DNA from: Cognatiyoonia koreensis
GTDB lineage: Bacteria; Pseudomonadota; Alphaproteobacteria; Rhodobacterales; Rhodobacteraceae
Assembly: GCF_900109295.1 (NCBI RefSeq)
Contig: NZ_FOIZ01000002.1
Location: 434,001-498,000, forward strand
DNA: 64,000 nucleotides
Direction: 5' to 3'
The position numbers and the translations under genes were made by a program. Of this stretch, positions 54,197-63,595 are shown one piece after another (position 1 is the first letter of the stretch; each line of letters starts with the position of its first letter). The notes beneath the pieces are model-generated. The model did not search any database, was not told where the DNA came from, and worked only from the letters and a program-made list of their open reading frames with translations.

Positions 54197-55501
54197 TTAC
54201 TCTGCCGCGACAGCGCCGGGGTTGTTGGGATGGGTCGTCCAGTTGGCGTATTCCTTCTCGACAACCTTGCCGGTGCGGGGGTCGACCTCGCCCGGCGTCA
54301 TCGGTTCCATCGTGATGCAGCCCTCGACCGGACAGACATCGACACAAAGGTTGCAGGCCACGCATTCTGCGTCGATCACGCTGAATGTACGATCCTCTGA
54401 CATGGCAATCGCCTGATGGCTCGTATCTTCGCAGGCCGCATAGCACCGACCACAGGAGATACAGCTGTCCTGATTGATCTTTGCCTTGGCGACGTAGTTC
54501 AGGTTCAGATACTGCCAGTCTGTGACGTTCGGAACAGCCATCCCCACGAAATCGCTGGTCGACGCATAGCCTTTTTCGTCCATCCATAGTGACAAACCGC
54601 TGATCATTTCTTGTACGATCTTGAAACCGTAAGTCATTGCCGCTGTGCAGACCTGCACGTTGCCACAGCCCAGCGCCATAAACTCCGCCGCGTCCCGCCA
54701 TGTCGTAATTCCGCCGATGCCGCTGATCGGCAAGCCATGCGTTTCGGGGTTGCGCGCGATTTCACTGACCATGGACATCGCGATCGGTTTGACTGCTGGG
54801 CCGCAATAGCCGCCGTGCGAACCCTTGCCGTCGATCGACGGTTCAGGGGACATCGTGTCCAGATTGACGTTCGTGATCGAATTGATCGTATTGATCAATG
54901 ACACGGCATCCGCCCCGCCCCGCATTGCCGCTGCTGCGGGTTTGCGCACGTCCGTGATGTTCGGGGTCAGCTTCACGATGACGGGCTTGTCGTAGTATTG
55001 CTTGCACCAGCGTGTCACCATTTCGATATATTCGGGAACCTGCCCGACGGCCGCGCCCATGCCCCGTTCTGACATGCCATGTGGGCAGCCGAAATTCAGT
55101 TCGATGCCATCGGCACCCGTAGCAGCAACGCGCGGAAGGATCGTCTTCCATGCGTCTTCCTCGCAAGGGACCATGATCGACACAATCATCGCCCGATCGG
55201 GATAGTCGGCTTTGACGCGGGTGATTTCTTCGAGGTTAATTTCCAGAGGGCGGTCGGTGATCAATTCGATGTTGTTGAGACCAAGCAAGCGCCGGTCCGC
55301 ACCGTAGATCGCGCCATAGCGCGGGCCGTTCACATTGACGACGGGCGGCCCCTCGGCCCCGAGCGTTTTCCAGACGACACCGCCCCATCCGGCCTCGAAC
55401 GCGCGGCGGACGTTGTATTCCTTGTCTGTTGGTGGCGCAGAGGCCAGCCAGAACGGATTGGGGGATTTGATCCCCAGAAAATCTGTCGTCAGATCGGCCA
55501 T
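54197..55501 (-). CDS. preA: NAD-dependent dihydropyrimidine dehydrogenase subunit PreA
   Basis: The 434-residue subunit reduces uracil and thymine with PreT. An FMN-binding TIM barrel (NFGCPHGMSERGMGAAVGQV, the catalytic-Cys region, and GGITTWRDAAEFMALG) is followed by two C-terminal 4Fe-4S clusters (CISCGRCYAACEDT, CVACNLCVDVCPVEGC). GAGG precedes the ATG at 55501. It follows preT with a 64-base space holding a repeat element. Confidence 0.96.
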   Translation of the reverse strand: MADLTTDFLGIKSPNPFWLASAPPTDKEYNVRRAFEAGWGGVVWKTLGAEGPPVVNVNGPRYGAIYGADRRLLGLNNIELITDRPLEINLEEITRVKADYPDRAMIVSIMVPCEEDAWKTILPRVAATGADGIELNFGCPHGMSERGMGAAVGQVPEYIEMVTRWCKQYYDKPVIVKLTPNITDVRKPAAAAMRGGADAVSLINTINSITNVNLDTMSPEPSIDGKGSHGGYCGPAVKPIAMSMVSEIARNPETHGLPISGIGGITTWRDAAEFMALGCGNVQVCTAAMTYGFKIVQEMISGLSLWMDEKGYASTSDFVGMAVPNVTDWQYLNLNYVAKAKINQDSCISCGRCYAACEDTSHQAIAMSEDRTFSVIDAECVACNLCVDVCPVEGCITMEPMTPGEVDPRTGKVVEKEYANWTTHPNNPGAVAAE

Positions 55502-55519
55502 TTTCTGTTCCTCTCTTGT

Positions 55520-55555
55520 CTTCATCTGGCAGAAAAAACTCCCGCCGGAGGCTCC
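55520..55555 (-). repeat. Short intercistronic repeat, copy 2
   Basis: Matching copy of the 36-base element at 48090. On the minus strand it reads a short hairpin (CTCC-GGCG-GGAG) followed by TTTTTT, so it could act as a weak attenuator between preT and preA. Confidence 0.6.
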
Positions 55556-55565
55556 CGCCGCCCCG

Positions 55566-56894
55566 TCAGGCGCTCAGGCTTGCATGGATATCCATCGCCG
55601 CATCACGCCCTTCGGCCACGGCAGTCACAGTCAGGTCATCACCACCGGCGGCGCAATCACCACCAGCCCAGACCTTCGGATTGCTGGTCCGACCAGTCGA
55701 GGTCACCGCGATCTTGCGACCGGCGAGTTCCAGACCGCCATCTGTTGTCAGGGTCTGGCCAATGGCCCGGAACACCTGATCTGCTGGCAGGCGGATGGTT
55801 TCGCCCGTCCCGCGCAGTTGGTTGCCGTCATCGGTTGTATATTCCAGCTCGATTTCGGCCACGCTACCGTTTCCGTGGATTGCCTTGGGCTGCACATTGA
55901 ACATCAGCTTCACGCCGTTGGATGCGGCAAGGTCCTGTTCATAGCGGCTTGCGCTCATCCCTTCGCGGCCACGGCGATAGGCGATCGTGACGCTTTCGGC
56001 ACCCAGAAGCTTTGACTGCACGGCCGCATCGATGGCAGTCATACCGCCGCCGATGACGACCACATGTCGCCCGACCGGAAGTGTTGTCAGGTCCTGAGAC
56101 TGTCGCAATGTCTTGATGAAGGAGACCGCATCCTGCACGCCGTCCTTGTCATCCCCATCCGCGCGCAGGGCGTTCACACCGCCCAGTCCGACGCCAAGGA
56201 AGACGGCGTCATAGTCTTCCGTCAGGGTTTCAAGACGCAGCGCATCGCCAAGTGCCTTGCCGGTTTCCAGCCTGATCCCCCCGATGCCCATCAGCCATTC
56301 GACCTCGCGTGCGGCAAAGTCGTCTGTGGACTTATAGGCTGCAATCCCGAATTCGTTGAGGCCGCCCGGTTTGGCCTCGGCATCAAAAATGACGACATCA
56401 TGCCCGTGCATCGCAAGCCGGTGTGCACATGACAGACCGGCTGGACCCGCGCCCACCACAGCAACCTTCTTGCCTGTGATGTCGGCACGATTGTAGGGAT
56501 GGCCCTGACGCGCCATGAGGGTGTCAGTCGCATAGCGTTGCAGCCGCCCGATCTCGACCGGCTTGCCTTCGGCCAGTTCACGCACGCAGGCCTGTTCGCA
56601 AAGGTCTTCGGTCGGGCAGACGCGGGCGCACATGCCGCCGAGGATATTCTGGTCAAAGATGGTCTTGGCCGCAGCTTCGGGTGTGCCGGTGCTGATCTGC
56701 CGGATGAACAGCGGAATATCGATATCCGTCGGGCAGGCCGTGATGCAGGGCGCGTCGTGGCAGAAGTAACACCGATCTGCAGCGACAGCGGCTTCATGCG
56801 GGGCAAAAGGCGCGTGCAGATCATCGAAGTGTTCCGCGATCTGTTCCGCACTCAGGCGACCTGCGACAATTCCGGGCGTGCTTGTGGTGGGCAT
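55566..56894 (-). CDS. preT: NAD-dependent dihydropyrimidine dehydrogenase subunit PreT
   Basis: The 442-residue glutamate-synthase-like FAD subunit feeds electrons from NADH to PreA. N-terminal Fe-S ligands are CYFCHDAPCITACPTDIDIP and GMCARVCPTEDLCEQACV. Two nucleotide-binding folds follow (VAVVGAGPAGLSCAHRLA, VVVIGGGMTAIDAA). It is upstream of preA on the same strand, with a RutR-like box 49 bases upstream of the start. Confidence 0.95.
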   Translation of the reverse strand: MPTTSTPGIVAGRLSAEQIAEHFDDLHAPFAPHEAAVAADRCYFCHDAPCITACPTDIDIPLFIRQISTGTPEAAAKTIFDQNILGGMCARVCPTEDLCEQACVRELAEGKPVEIGRLQRYATDTLMARQGHPYNRADITGKKVAVVGAGPAGLSCAHRLAMHGHDVVIFDAEAKPGGLNEFGIAAYKSTDDFAAREVEWLMGIGGIRLETGKALGDALRLETLTEDYDAVFLGVGLGGVNALRADGDDKDGVQDAVSFIKTLRQSQDLTTLPVGRHVVVIGGGMTAIDAAVQSKLLGAESVTIAYRRGREGMSASRYEQDLAASNGVKLMFNVQPKAIHGNGSVAEIELEYTTDDGNQLRGTGETIRLPADQVFRAIGQTLTTDGGLELAGRKIAVTSTGRTSNPKVWAGGDCAAGGDDLTVTAVAEGRDAAMDIHASLSA

Positions 56895-56942
56895 GGACTC
56901 TCCATCAGCAAATGATTTGCCTAGCCTGCCACAGATTATTTT

Positions 56943-56958
56943 TTTATCAAATGGTAAA
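56943..56958. promoter_or_regulatory. Candidate RutR operator of preTA
   Basis: TTTATCAAATGGTAAA follows the RutR box pattern with the same right half (TGGTAAA) as the box at 52704. It lies between preT and the sugar dehydrogenase stop. Confidence 0.55.
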
Positions 56959-56975
56959 TTTTACCCGGACCGTTT

Positions 56976-57887
56976 TCAGAAATCGAACGCCGGAATATTG
57001 ATCCGTTTGCCCAAGGTGAACGCATCCGACACATGCACCATGGGTGAGAGATCCACATCGGACGTTCCATTTGCCAGCAAATCGGACATGCGCGCGTAAA
57101 GCGCCGGATATTCATCAAGCGCCGTCTGCGACGTCTCTTCCCCGTTGATCAAACAGCGGTTTCCGCCTTCGATCAGCGTCACCTGATCCGATCCCGCGGT
57201 GATGTGAATTTCCCATTGTTCGTCTTTCTCCCGCGTCCAGTCGAAAGAAGCCGTGACATCCTGCGTGAACGTCAGGTCCGCCATGATCGGCGTGTCCCAG
57301 TTTTCAGGAAACCTGAGCGTCGCCCCTGTCAGATGCACCGCCATTGGCAAAACTTCGGTCATGATCGACAGGGCATTGATCCCAGGGTCCATGACCCCCA
57401 TCCCGCCCGGTTGTGCGATCCACGTCTGGCCTGGATGCCATTTGCGCACGCTTTCCTGCCAGTCGATGTGAACATTGTCGATCTGCTTGTCTGACAGGAA
57501 CGCCTTGGCTGCAGCGACCCCTTTTGCCATCCGGCTGTGCCACGTGGCGAACAGAACCACGCCCGCATCATCTGCCAGCCGCTGTAGTGCGTGCACTTCG
57601 GCCAATGTCGCGCCGGGGGGTTTTTCCAGCATCACATGCCGCCCTGCCGCAATCGCTTTTTTTGCATAGTCAAAGCGTGGCACCGGTGGCAGGCACAGCG
57701 ATATAACAGAAATGTCCGGCCGTGCAGCCAGCATCGCGTCCATGTCCGTGAACGCCTCTACGCCTTTGAGGGATCCCGACCGGCTGACCGTTGCAGCCAG
57801 TTCCCAAGCGTCGCTGTTGCGAATGGACGGGTCATGCTGGTTGCGTGCGATTTCCCCGATCCCGACGAGTGCGATTTTGGTTGGCAT
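56976..57887 (-). CDS. Gfo/Idh/MocA oxidoreductase, galactose 1-dehydrogenase-like
   Basis: The 303-residue NAD(P)-dependent oxidoreductase has KIALVGIGEIARNQHDPSIR and the signature RHVMLEKPPGATLAEVHAL. WHPGQTWIAQPGGMGVMDPG and PENWDTPIMADLTF resemble D-galactose 1-dehydrogenases of proteobacteria. The second of two adjacent ATGs (57887) has a GGAG at better spacing. It is divergent from the aldolase gene. Other aldoses are possible substrates. Confidence 0.75.
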   Translation of the reverse strand: MPTKIALVGIGEIARNQHDPSIRNSDAWELAATVSRSGSLKGVEAFTDMDAMLAARPDISVISLCLPPVPRFDYAKKAIAAGRHVMLEKPPGATLAEVHALQRLADDAGVVLFATWHSRMAKGVAAAKAFLSDKQIDNVHIDWQESVRKWHPGQTWIAQPGGMGVMDPGINALSIMTEVLPMAVHLTGATLRFPENWDTPIMADLTFTQDVTASFDWTREKDEQWEIHITAGSDQVTLIEGGNRCLINGEETSQTALDEYPALYARMSDLLANGTSDVDLSPMVHVSDAFTLGKRINIPAFDF

Positions 57888-58065
57888 CATTGGCTCCCTC
57901 GTCCCATATCGACCCGCCAGACACGGTGAGCGCGTACTAGTTACGCATGCCCGTCTTGCCCGAACATTTGATGACGTCGGGCATAGCGCGGCACCGGTGC
58001 GACTTCAAATATTTTGCTGGACCGCATTCCATCGGACCGCCAAACTTCGTTTCAGGAGGCCGCTT

Positions 58066-58812
58066 ATGAACATTGCCCACAATCTCACGCACTGGACCGA
58101 ACGGGTTGATCTGGCGGCAGCGTTCCGCTGGACCGCACGGCTGAACATGCACGAAGCGGTGGCAAACCACTTTTCGCTCGCGATCAACGATGACGGCACG
58201 CGGTTCCTCATGAACCCGAACCAGATGCATTTCAGCCGGATCAAGGCATCAGATCTGATTGTCGTGGATGCCAATGATCCCGCATCGCTGGAAGGCCCCA
58301 ACGCGCCGGACCCGACTGCATGGGGCCTGCATGGCGGCTTGCACCGTCTGGTTCCGCATGCCCGCTGCGCCATGCACGTGCATTCGATCTTTGCGACGGT
58401 GTTGGCCAGTCTCAAGGACAGTTTCCTGCCGCCGATCGACCAGAACTGCTGCACGTTTTTCAACCGCTGCATTATCGATGAAGGCTATGGTGGACTTGCC
58501 TTCGAAGACGAGGGGGCCCGCTGCGCCACGATGTTCACCGACCCGAAAAAAAAGGTGATGATCATGGGCAATCACGGCGTTCTGGTCATCGGCCAGACAG
58601 TCGCCGAGACATTCAACCGGATGTATTATTTCGAACGCGCTTGCGAGACTTATATCCGCGCCCTGCAAACGGGTCAGCCGCTGCGCGTTTTGCCCGACGA
58701 TATTGCGGAAAAGACAGCCCGTGAACTGGAAATCTATCCCGAACAGGACGCCCGCCATCTTTCCGAACTCAAGGCACTGCTGGATGAAGAGGGAAGCAAT
58801 TATGCCAACTGA
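58066..58812 (+). CDS. Class II aldolase/adducin family protein
   Basis: The 248-residue zinc-type fold has the metal-binding ARCAMHVHSIFATVLASLKD, a NHGVLVIGQTVAETFNRMYY block with the third His, and GLHRLVPHA. AGGAGG lies seven bases before the ATG. Family members cleave or decarboxylate sugar phosphates or hydroxy acids; some roseobacter members sit beside acyl-CoA genes. The substrate is unknown. Confidence 0.82.
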   Translation: MNIAHNLTHWTERVDLAAAFRWTARLNMHEAVANHFSLAINDDGTRFLMNPNQMHFSRIKASDLIVVDANDPASLEGPNAPDPTAWGLHGGLHRLVPHARCAMHVHSIFATVLASLKDSFLPPIDQNCCTFFNRCIIDEGYGGLAFEDEGARCATMFTDPKKKVMIMGNHGVLVIGQTVAETFNRMYYFERACETYIRALQTGQPLRVLPDDIAEKTARELEIYPEQDARHLSELKALLDEEGSNYAN

Positions 58813-58953
58813 CGGCAATGCCATCACCCACGAGGCCAGATGCTGAGATGATGTGTTTTTGGGATGACCTTTCGATCTGGACCAGTACGCGCCGCCCCGG
58901 CTGACTGCTGCCATTTCATCCTTGATCAGACCTTCCAGAACCGGGGCGACCAC

Positions 58954-60117
58954 ATGACCGTTTACGGCCTTTCAGACGAACAAAAGATGATCGCAGAGAC
59001 CGTCCGCAGCTTTGTCGAGAACGAAATCTATCCGCACGAAGACCTTGTCGAACGTACGGGCGAAGTGCCGCCCGATATTGCGCAGGACATAAAACAGAAG
59101 ACCATCGACCTTGGCTTTTACGCCTGCAATTTTCCCGAAAGCATCGGCTGCGCAGGTTTGAATCACGTTGAATTTGCGCTGGTCGAACGCGAGCTGGGGC
59201 GCGGGTCGATGGCGCTTAATCATTTCTTTGGCCGTCCCCAGAATATCCTGATGGCTTGCGAGGGCGAGCAGATCGAACGTTATCTGATGCCAGCCGTGCG
59301 CGGTGAACGGATGGACGCGCTTGCCATGACCGAGCCGGGGGCAGGATCGGACATCAGGGGCATGAAATGCAGCGCTGTGCGACAGGGCGGCGATTGGGTT
59401 GTCAACGGGACCAAGCATTTCATATCAGGCGCGGATCACGCCGATTTTCTGATCGTTTTCATCGCGACGGGTGAAGACCAGACCCCGAAGGGTCCGAAAA
59501 AGCGGATCACGGCGTTTCTGGTAGACCGGGACACGCCGGGTTTTACCATTCGCGATGGATACAAATCTGTAAGTCATCGCGGTTACAAGAACATGATCCT
59601 TGAATTCGACGACTGCCGCCTACCTGACGCACAGGTTCTGGGCGCGGTTGATGGCGGTTTTGCCGTGATGAACACCTGGCTTTATGCCACCCGCATCACT
59701 GTCGCCACCATGTCTGTCGGGCGTGCGCGCCGCGTGTTCGATTACGCCCTCGACTACGCGGCTGAGCGTGAACAGTTCGGCCAGCCCATCGGCAAGTTTC
59801 AGGGCGTCAGCTTTCAGCTGGCCGATATGATTACCGAGATTGACGCGGCCGATCTGCTGACACTTGCCGCTGCCGACCGGCTGGATCAGGGGCTGCCTGC
59901 CAATCGCGAAATTGCTTCTGCGAAGCTTTATGCATCTGAAATGCTGGGCCGCGTGACGGACGCGGCTATTCAGGTACATGGCGGGATGGGCCTGATGGAT
60001 GATTATCCGTTGGAACGGTTCTGGCGCGATGCGCGGGTTGAACGGATCTGGGACGGCACGTCCGAAATCCAGCGGCATATCATCAGCCGTGAGTTGCTGC
60101 GGGCCCTTGGCGCATGA
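58954..60117 (+). CDS. Acyl-CoA dehydrogenase
   Basis: The 387-residue FAD flavoprotein has AMTEPGAGSDIRGMKC, NGTKHFISGADHADFLIV and AAEREQFGQPIGKFQGVSFQ. The C-terminal VHGGMGLMDDYPLERFWRDA then ERIWDGTSEIQRHIISRELL is typical. The ATG at 58954 is supported by homology. It overlaps the acyl-CoA ligase (ATGA), forming an activate-oxidise-hydrate set. The acyl substrate is unknown. Confidence 0.92.
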   Translation: MTVYGLSDEQKMIAETVRSFVENEIYPHEDLVERTGEVPPDIAQDIKQKTIDLGFYACNFPESIGCAGLNHVEFALVERELGRGSMALNHFFGRPQNILMACEGEQIERYLMPAVRGERMDALAMTEPGAGSDIRGMKCSAVRQGGDWVVNGTKHFISGADHADFLIVFIATGEDQTPKGPKKRITAFLVDRDTPGFTIRDGYKSVSHRGYKNMILEFDDCRLPDAQVLGAVDGGFAVMNTWLYATRITVATMSVGRARRVFDYALDYAAEREQFGQPIGKFQGVSFQLADMITEIDAADLLTLAAADRLDQGLPANREIASAKLYASEMLGRVTDAAIQVHGGMGLMDDYPLERFWRDARVERIWDGTSEIQRHIISRELLRALGA

Positions 60118-62135
60118 CGGCAGACCTGACACGGCTGATGCGGTTCCGCTCGCTTGCTGTCATTGGCGGCGGGGCCTGGGGTGAAGCGGTTGTGCAGCAG
60201 GCGCAGAAGTTCGGGTTCTCGGGGAATATCTGGCCGATCCATCCGTCACGTGACAAAATCGCCGGGCTACGCGCCTATCGTGGCGTACCTGATCTTCCAG
60301 CCCCGCCTGATGCGGCTTTTATCGGGATCAATCGCGATGCGACCATCGGCGCTGTTGAACGTTTGCGTCGCGCCAACGCGGGCGGTGCTGTCTGCTTTGC
60401 GTCCGGGTTTGCCGAAGCACAGGCGGAAGATGCGACGGGCGGTGAGGCCCAGAGCCGTTTGCTGCGTGCGGCCGGTGACTTGCCCGTCCTTGGGCCGAAT
60501 TGCTATGGCTTTATCAATGCGCTGGATGGGGCAATCATCTGGCCGGATCAGCATGGCATGACCCGGGTTGATCGCGGCGTCGCGATCCTGACCCAATCGT
60601 CCAACATCGCCATCAACCTGACCTTTCAAAAACGCAGCCTGCCGATCGCGATGATGATTACCTGCGGAAACATGGCGCAGCTGTCGCAGGCTGCCATCGC
60701 TTACGATCTGCTTGACGATCCACGCATCACTGCAATCGGATTTCACATCGAGGGTTTCGGTGACATCGCCGCTTGGGAAGCCGTTGCCCGCAAGGCGCAC
60801 GGGAAGGACATCCCGCTTGTCGCCCTGAAAGCCGGGTTATCCGAAGCGGCCCGAATTGCCACGCAGTCCCATACCGCATCGCTTGCCGGTGATGATACAG
60901 GCGCGCAAGCCTTGCTGGATGCGTTGGGGATCGGGCGAGTGCAGTCGCCAACTGCGTTTCTTGAAGCGTTGAAACTGGGGCACGTTTGCGGTCGCCTTGC
61001 CAGCGCGAATGTGGCGTCGATCAGCTGTTCGGGGGGCGAAGCATCGCTGGCAGCGGATATCGGGCAGGACAAGGGCGTCCATTTTCCGCCGTTGCGTGAT
61101 GATCAGGAGGTTGAGCTGCGTGATGTCCTTGGCCCAAAGGTCGCGCTGGCCAACCCGCTGGACTACCACACCTATATCTGGCGCGACCCCGACCGGATGG
61201 CCGCAGCCTGGTCGCAGATGGTATCGGACGCGGTGGCGATCACGCTGACCATCGTCGATGTGCCGGACGCCACCCGCGCGGATCCGGCAGACTGGCAATG
61301 CGCGATTGATGCAGCAATCAAGACGAAGATCGACACCGGCGGTTGCGTCGCCCTTGTGGCCACGTTGCCGGAAAACCTGCCGACGCATATCGCGGAGCAG
61401 CTTCTTGCCGCTGGTGTCGCGCCGCTTCAGGGCTTGTCGGATGCGATGAGTGCTGTTGCCGCCTTGGTGCGTCGCGTCCCAAAGAGCGGCATACTGTCAG
61501 GTGCATTCGGCGGTCCGGTCGTATCGCATTCCGAGGCTACGACGAAGGCAGCGTTGGCCGAGTACGGCGTGCCGGTACCGCGTGGCGCGTCCGTCGCGCA
61601 GGTCGCGACGCTGGCATTTCCGGTTGCCATGAAACGCACCGACCTGCTGCACAAGACCGACAAAGGTGGGGTCATCCTGGACCTGCCCGACGTGGCCGCG
61701 GTGCATGATGCGATAGCGAAATTGCCCGATGCTAGTGCGGTACTGATTGAGGAAATGGTCCAGGAGTGTGTCGCGGAATTGCTGGTCGCATTCTTGCGTG
61801 ACCCGGCGCATGGTATCGTACTGACCATCGGTGCCGGTGGCACGCTGACAGAGCTGTGGCAGGATACGCAGCACATTCTGTTGCCCGTGACAGCGGATGA
61901 CATTGAAAGCGCGCTTGCACGGCTACGCATTGCGCCGTTGCTTGCCGGTTACCGCGGTGGTCCTGCTGCAGATAGGGGCGCAATCGTTGAAGCGATCCTG
62001 CGGCTGCAAGCCTTTGTGGTTGACCATGCCAGCGGCTTTGTCGAGCTTGAGGTCAACCCGCTGATCTGCACCCCGCAATTCGCCATCGCCGCAGACGCGC
62101 TTTGGAGCCAATCCATGCCGGAGGAAGACACATGA
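60114..62135 (+). CDS. NDP-forming acyl-CoA ligase (fused alpha-beta)
   Basis: The 673-residue protein combines a CoA-binding/ligase alpha region with the phospho-His loop (ATQSHTASLAGDDTG) and VLGPNCYGFINALDGAI. A C-terminal ATP-grasp beta region follows (AMKRTDLLHKTDKGGVILDL ... FVELEVNPLIC). Such fused ADP-forming acyl-CoA synthetases activate acids in catabolic clusters. The start overlaps the dehydrogenase stop and the end overlaps the hydratase start. Confidence 0.88.
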   Translation: MTADLTRLMRFRSLAVIGGGAWGEAVVQQAQKFGFSGNIWPIHPSRDKIAGLRAYRGVPDLPAPPDAAFIGINRDATIGAVERLRRANAGGAVCFASGFAEAQAEDATGGEAQSRLLRAAGDLPVLGPNCYGFINALDGAIIWPDQHGMTRVDRGVAILTQSSNIAINLTFQKRSLPIAMMITCGNMAQLSQAAIAYDLLDDPRITAIGFHIEGFGDIAAWEAVARKAHGKDIPLVALKAGLSEAARIATQSHTASLAGDDTGAQALLDALGIGRVQSPTAFLEALKLGHVCGRLASANVASISCSGGEASLAADIGQDKGVHFPPLRDDQEVELRDVLGPKVALANPLDYHTYIWRDPDRMAAAWSQMVSDAVAITLTIVDVPDATRADPADWQCAIDAAIKTKIDTGGCVALVATLPENLPTHIAEQLLAAGVAPLQGLSDAMSAVAALVRRVPKSGILSGAFGGPVVSHSEATTKAALAEYGVPVPRGASVAQVATLAFPVAMKRTDLLHKTDKGGVILDLPDVAAVHDAIAKLPDASAVLIEEMVQECVAELLVAFLRDPAHGIVLTIGAGGTLTELWQDTQHILLPVTADDIESALARLRIAPLLAGYRGGPAADRGAIVEAILRLQAFVVDHASGFVELEVNPLICTPQFAIAADALWSQSMPEEDT

Positions 62136-62914
62136 CAAATCCAATCAAGACACAGCGCGATGGTGCGATCCTTCAGGTCACACTGGACCGTCCGAAGGCC
62201 AACGCCATCGACTTGCAAACATCCCGCCGGATGGGCGATGTCTTTGCCAAATTTCGCGATGATCCGGATTTGCGCGTCGCCGTTATCACCGGCGCGGGTG
62301 AAAAGTTCTTTTGCCCCGGTTGGGATCTGAAAGCGGCCAATGATGGCGATGCGGTAGATGGCGATTATGGAGTGGGCGGCTTTGGCGGATTGCAGGAATT
62401 GCGCGGCATGAACAAGCCGGTGATCGCCGCAGTCAATGGCATTTGTTGTGGTGGTGGTCTGGAATTGGCGCTGGCGGCCGACATCATCCTTGCCGCGGAC
62501 CACGCGACATTTGCGCTGCCGGAAATACGGTCGGGCACCGTCGCGGATGCTGCCAGCGTCAAACTGCCCAAACGTATCCCTTATCATATTGCCATGGAAC
62601 TGCTGCTGACGGGGCGCTGGTTCGACGCACAAGAAGCCCATCTCTGGGGGATTGTGAACCATATCCATCCTGCGGCCGATCTGATGCATGCTGCCCGCGC
62701 GATGGCCGATCTGATCGCGTCGGGTCCACCGCTTGTCTATGCCGCCATCAAGGAAATCGTGCGCGATGCCGAAGACAGCAAGTTTCAGGATGCGATGAAC
62801 CGGATCACGAAGCGGCAGCTTGCCAGTGTGGATACGCTTTATTCCAGCGATGATCAGGCCGAAGGCGCCCGCGCCTTTGCCGAAAAACGCGATCCGGTCT
62901 GGAAGGGGCGCTAG
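62132..62914 (+). CDS. Enoyl-CoA hydratase/isomerase family protein (CaiD-like)
   Basis: The 260-residue crotonase-fold protein has oxyanion-hole motifs TGAGEKFFCPGWDLKAAND and NGICCGGGLELALAADIILA, resembling carnitinyl-CoA dehydratase. GGAGGA lies upstream; the ATG overlaps the ligase stop (ATGA). It is the last gene of the operon, with its stop overlapping the convergent methyltransferase gene. Confidence 0.88.
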   Translation: MTNPIKTQRDGAILQVTLDRPKANAIDLQTSRRMGDVFAKFRDDPDLRVAVITGAGEKFFCPGWDLKAANDGDAVDGDYGVGGFGGLQELRGMNKPVIAAVNGICCGGGLELALAADIILAADHATFALPEIRSGTVADAASVKLPKRIPYHIAMELLLTGRWFDAQEAHLWGIVNHIHPAADLMHAARAMADLIASGPPLVYAAIKEIVRDAEDSKFQDAMNRITKRQLASVDTLYSSDDQAEGARAFAEKRDPVWKGR

Positions 62915-63540
62915 ACCTTGGTGAAGGTCACGATCCGCGCCAGGTCCTGTCGATTCGGGGCGGCGGCGCGATCATCATAGATGCGCACGTCATGCGTTCT
63001 TAGATCCGCGATTTGTCCGGCCAATCCTTCAAATCCTGCAGCGAAGTCGGCGGCTTCGTGATGCTTTAGATTGACGGAGAGGGCGAAAACCGCTGCTGGT
63101 CGCGTGATATTCAGCAGCGGCAAAAGACCTTCGAATCCGACGTGTCCATGCGTAAAGGTTCCTGCACTGATGATACCGGCGTAATCCTCAGCACTGCCGC
63201 TGATCGGTTTCGTTACATCGGCCACCAGAATATTGCGATAAATCTGCTTGTTGCGCGCGACGTCCAGCATATCGACCGACAGATCAAGCGCGTCGATCGG
63301 GGTGACCCCCACACGGGCAAGCTGTTCTGCCACCAGCCCCGTACCGGCCCCGACATCCAGCACCGGACCTTTGCCGCCAGCCGCGACAAACGCGCGTGCG
63401 ACGACGTTGGGCAGTTGATACCCCTGTGAATCGCTGAAGCCGACATCGTAACTGTGCGCCCAATTTTCATAGAGCGCAGTGACATCCTGCGCTGTTTTCA
63501 GCGCATAGGCGTCATCCAGATTTGGCGTTTTTTCGGACAT
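62911..63540 (-). CDS. Class I SAM-dependent methyltransferase
   Basis: The 209-residue protein has GPVLDVGAGTGLVAEQLARV (motif I) and PIDALDLSVDMLDVARNKQI. The N-terminus has an YENWAHSYDVGFSDSQGY pattern seen in small-molecule methyltransferases (UbiE/WBSCR27-like). The substrate is unknown. It converges on the hydratase. Confidence 0.82.
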   Translation of the reverse strand: MSEKTPNLDDAYALKTAQDVTALYENWAHSYDVGFSDSQGYQLPNVVARAFVAAGGKGPVLDVGAGTGLVAEQLARVGVTPIDALDLSVDMLDVARNKQIYRNILVADVTKPISGSAEDYAGIISAGTFTHGHVGFEGLLPLLNITRPAAVFALSVNLKHHEAADFAAGFEGLAGQIADLRTHDVRIYDDRAAAPNRQDLARIVTFTKV

Positions 63541-63595
63541 GGCAGAAATCTATCACGCCCTTGCGCTTGCGCAATCCGTCCTGCACCTATGCGCC

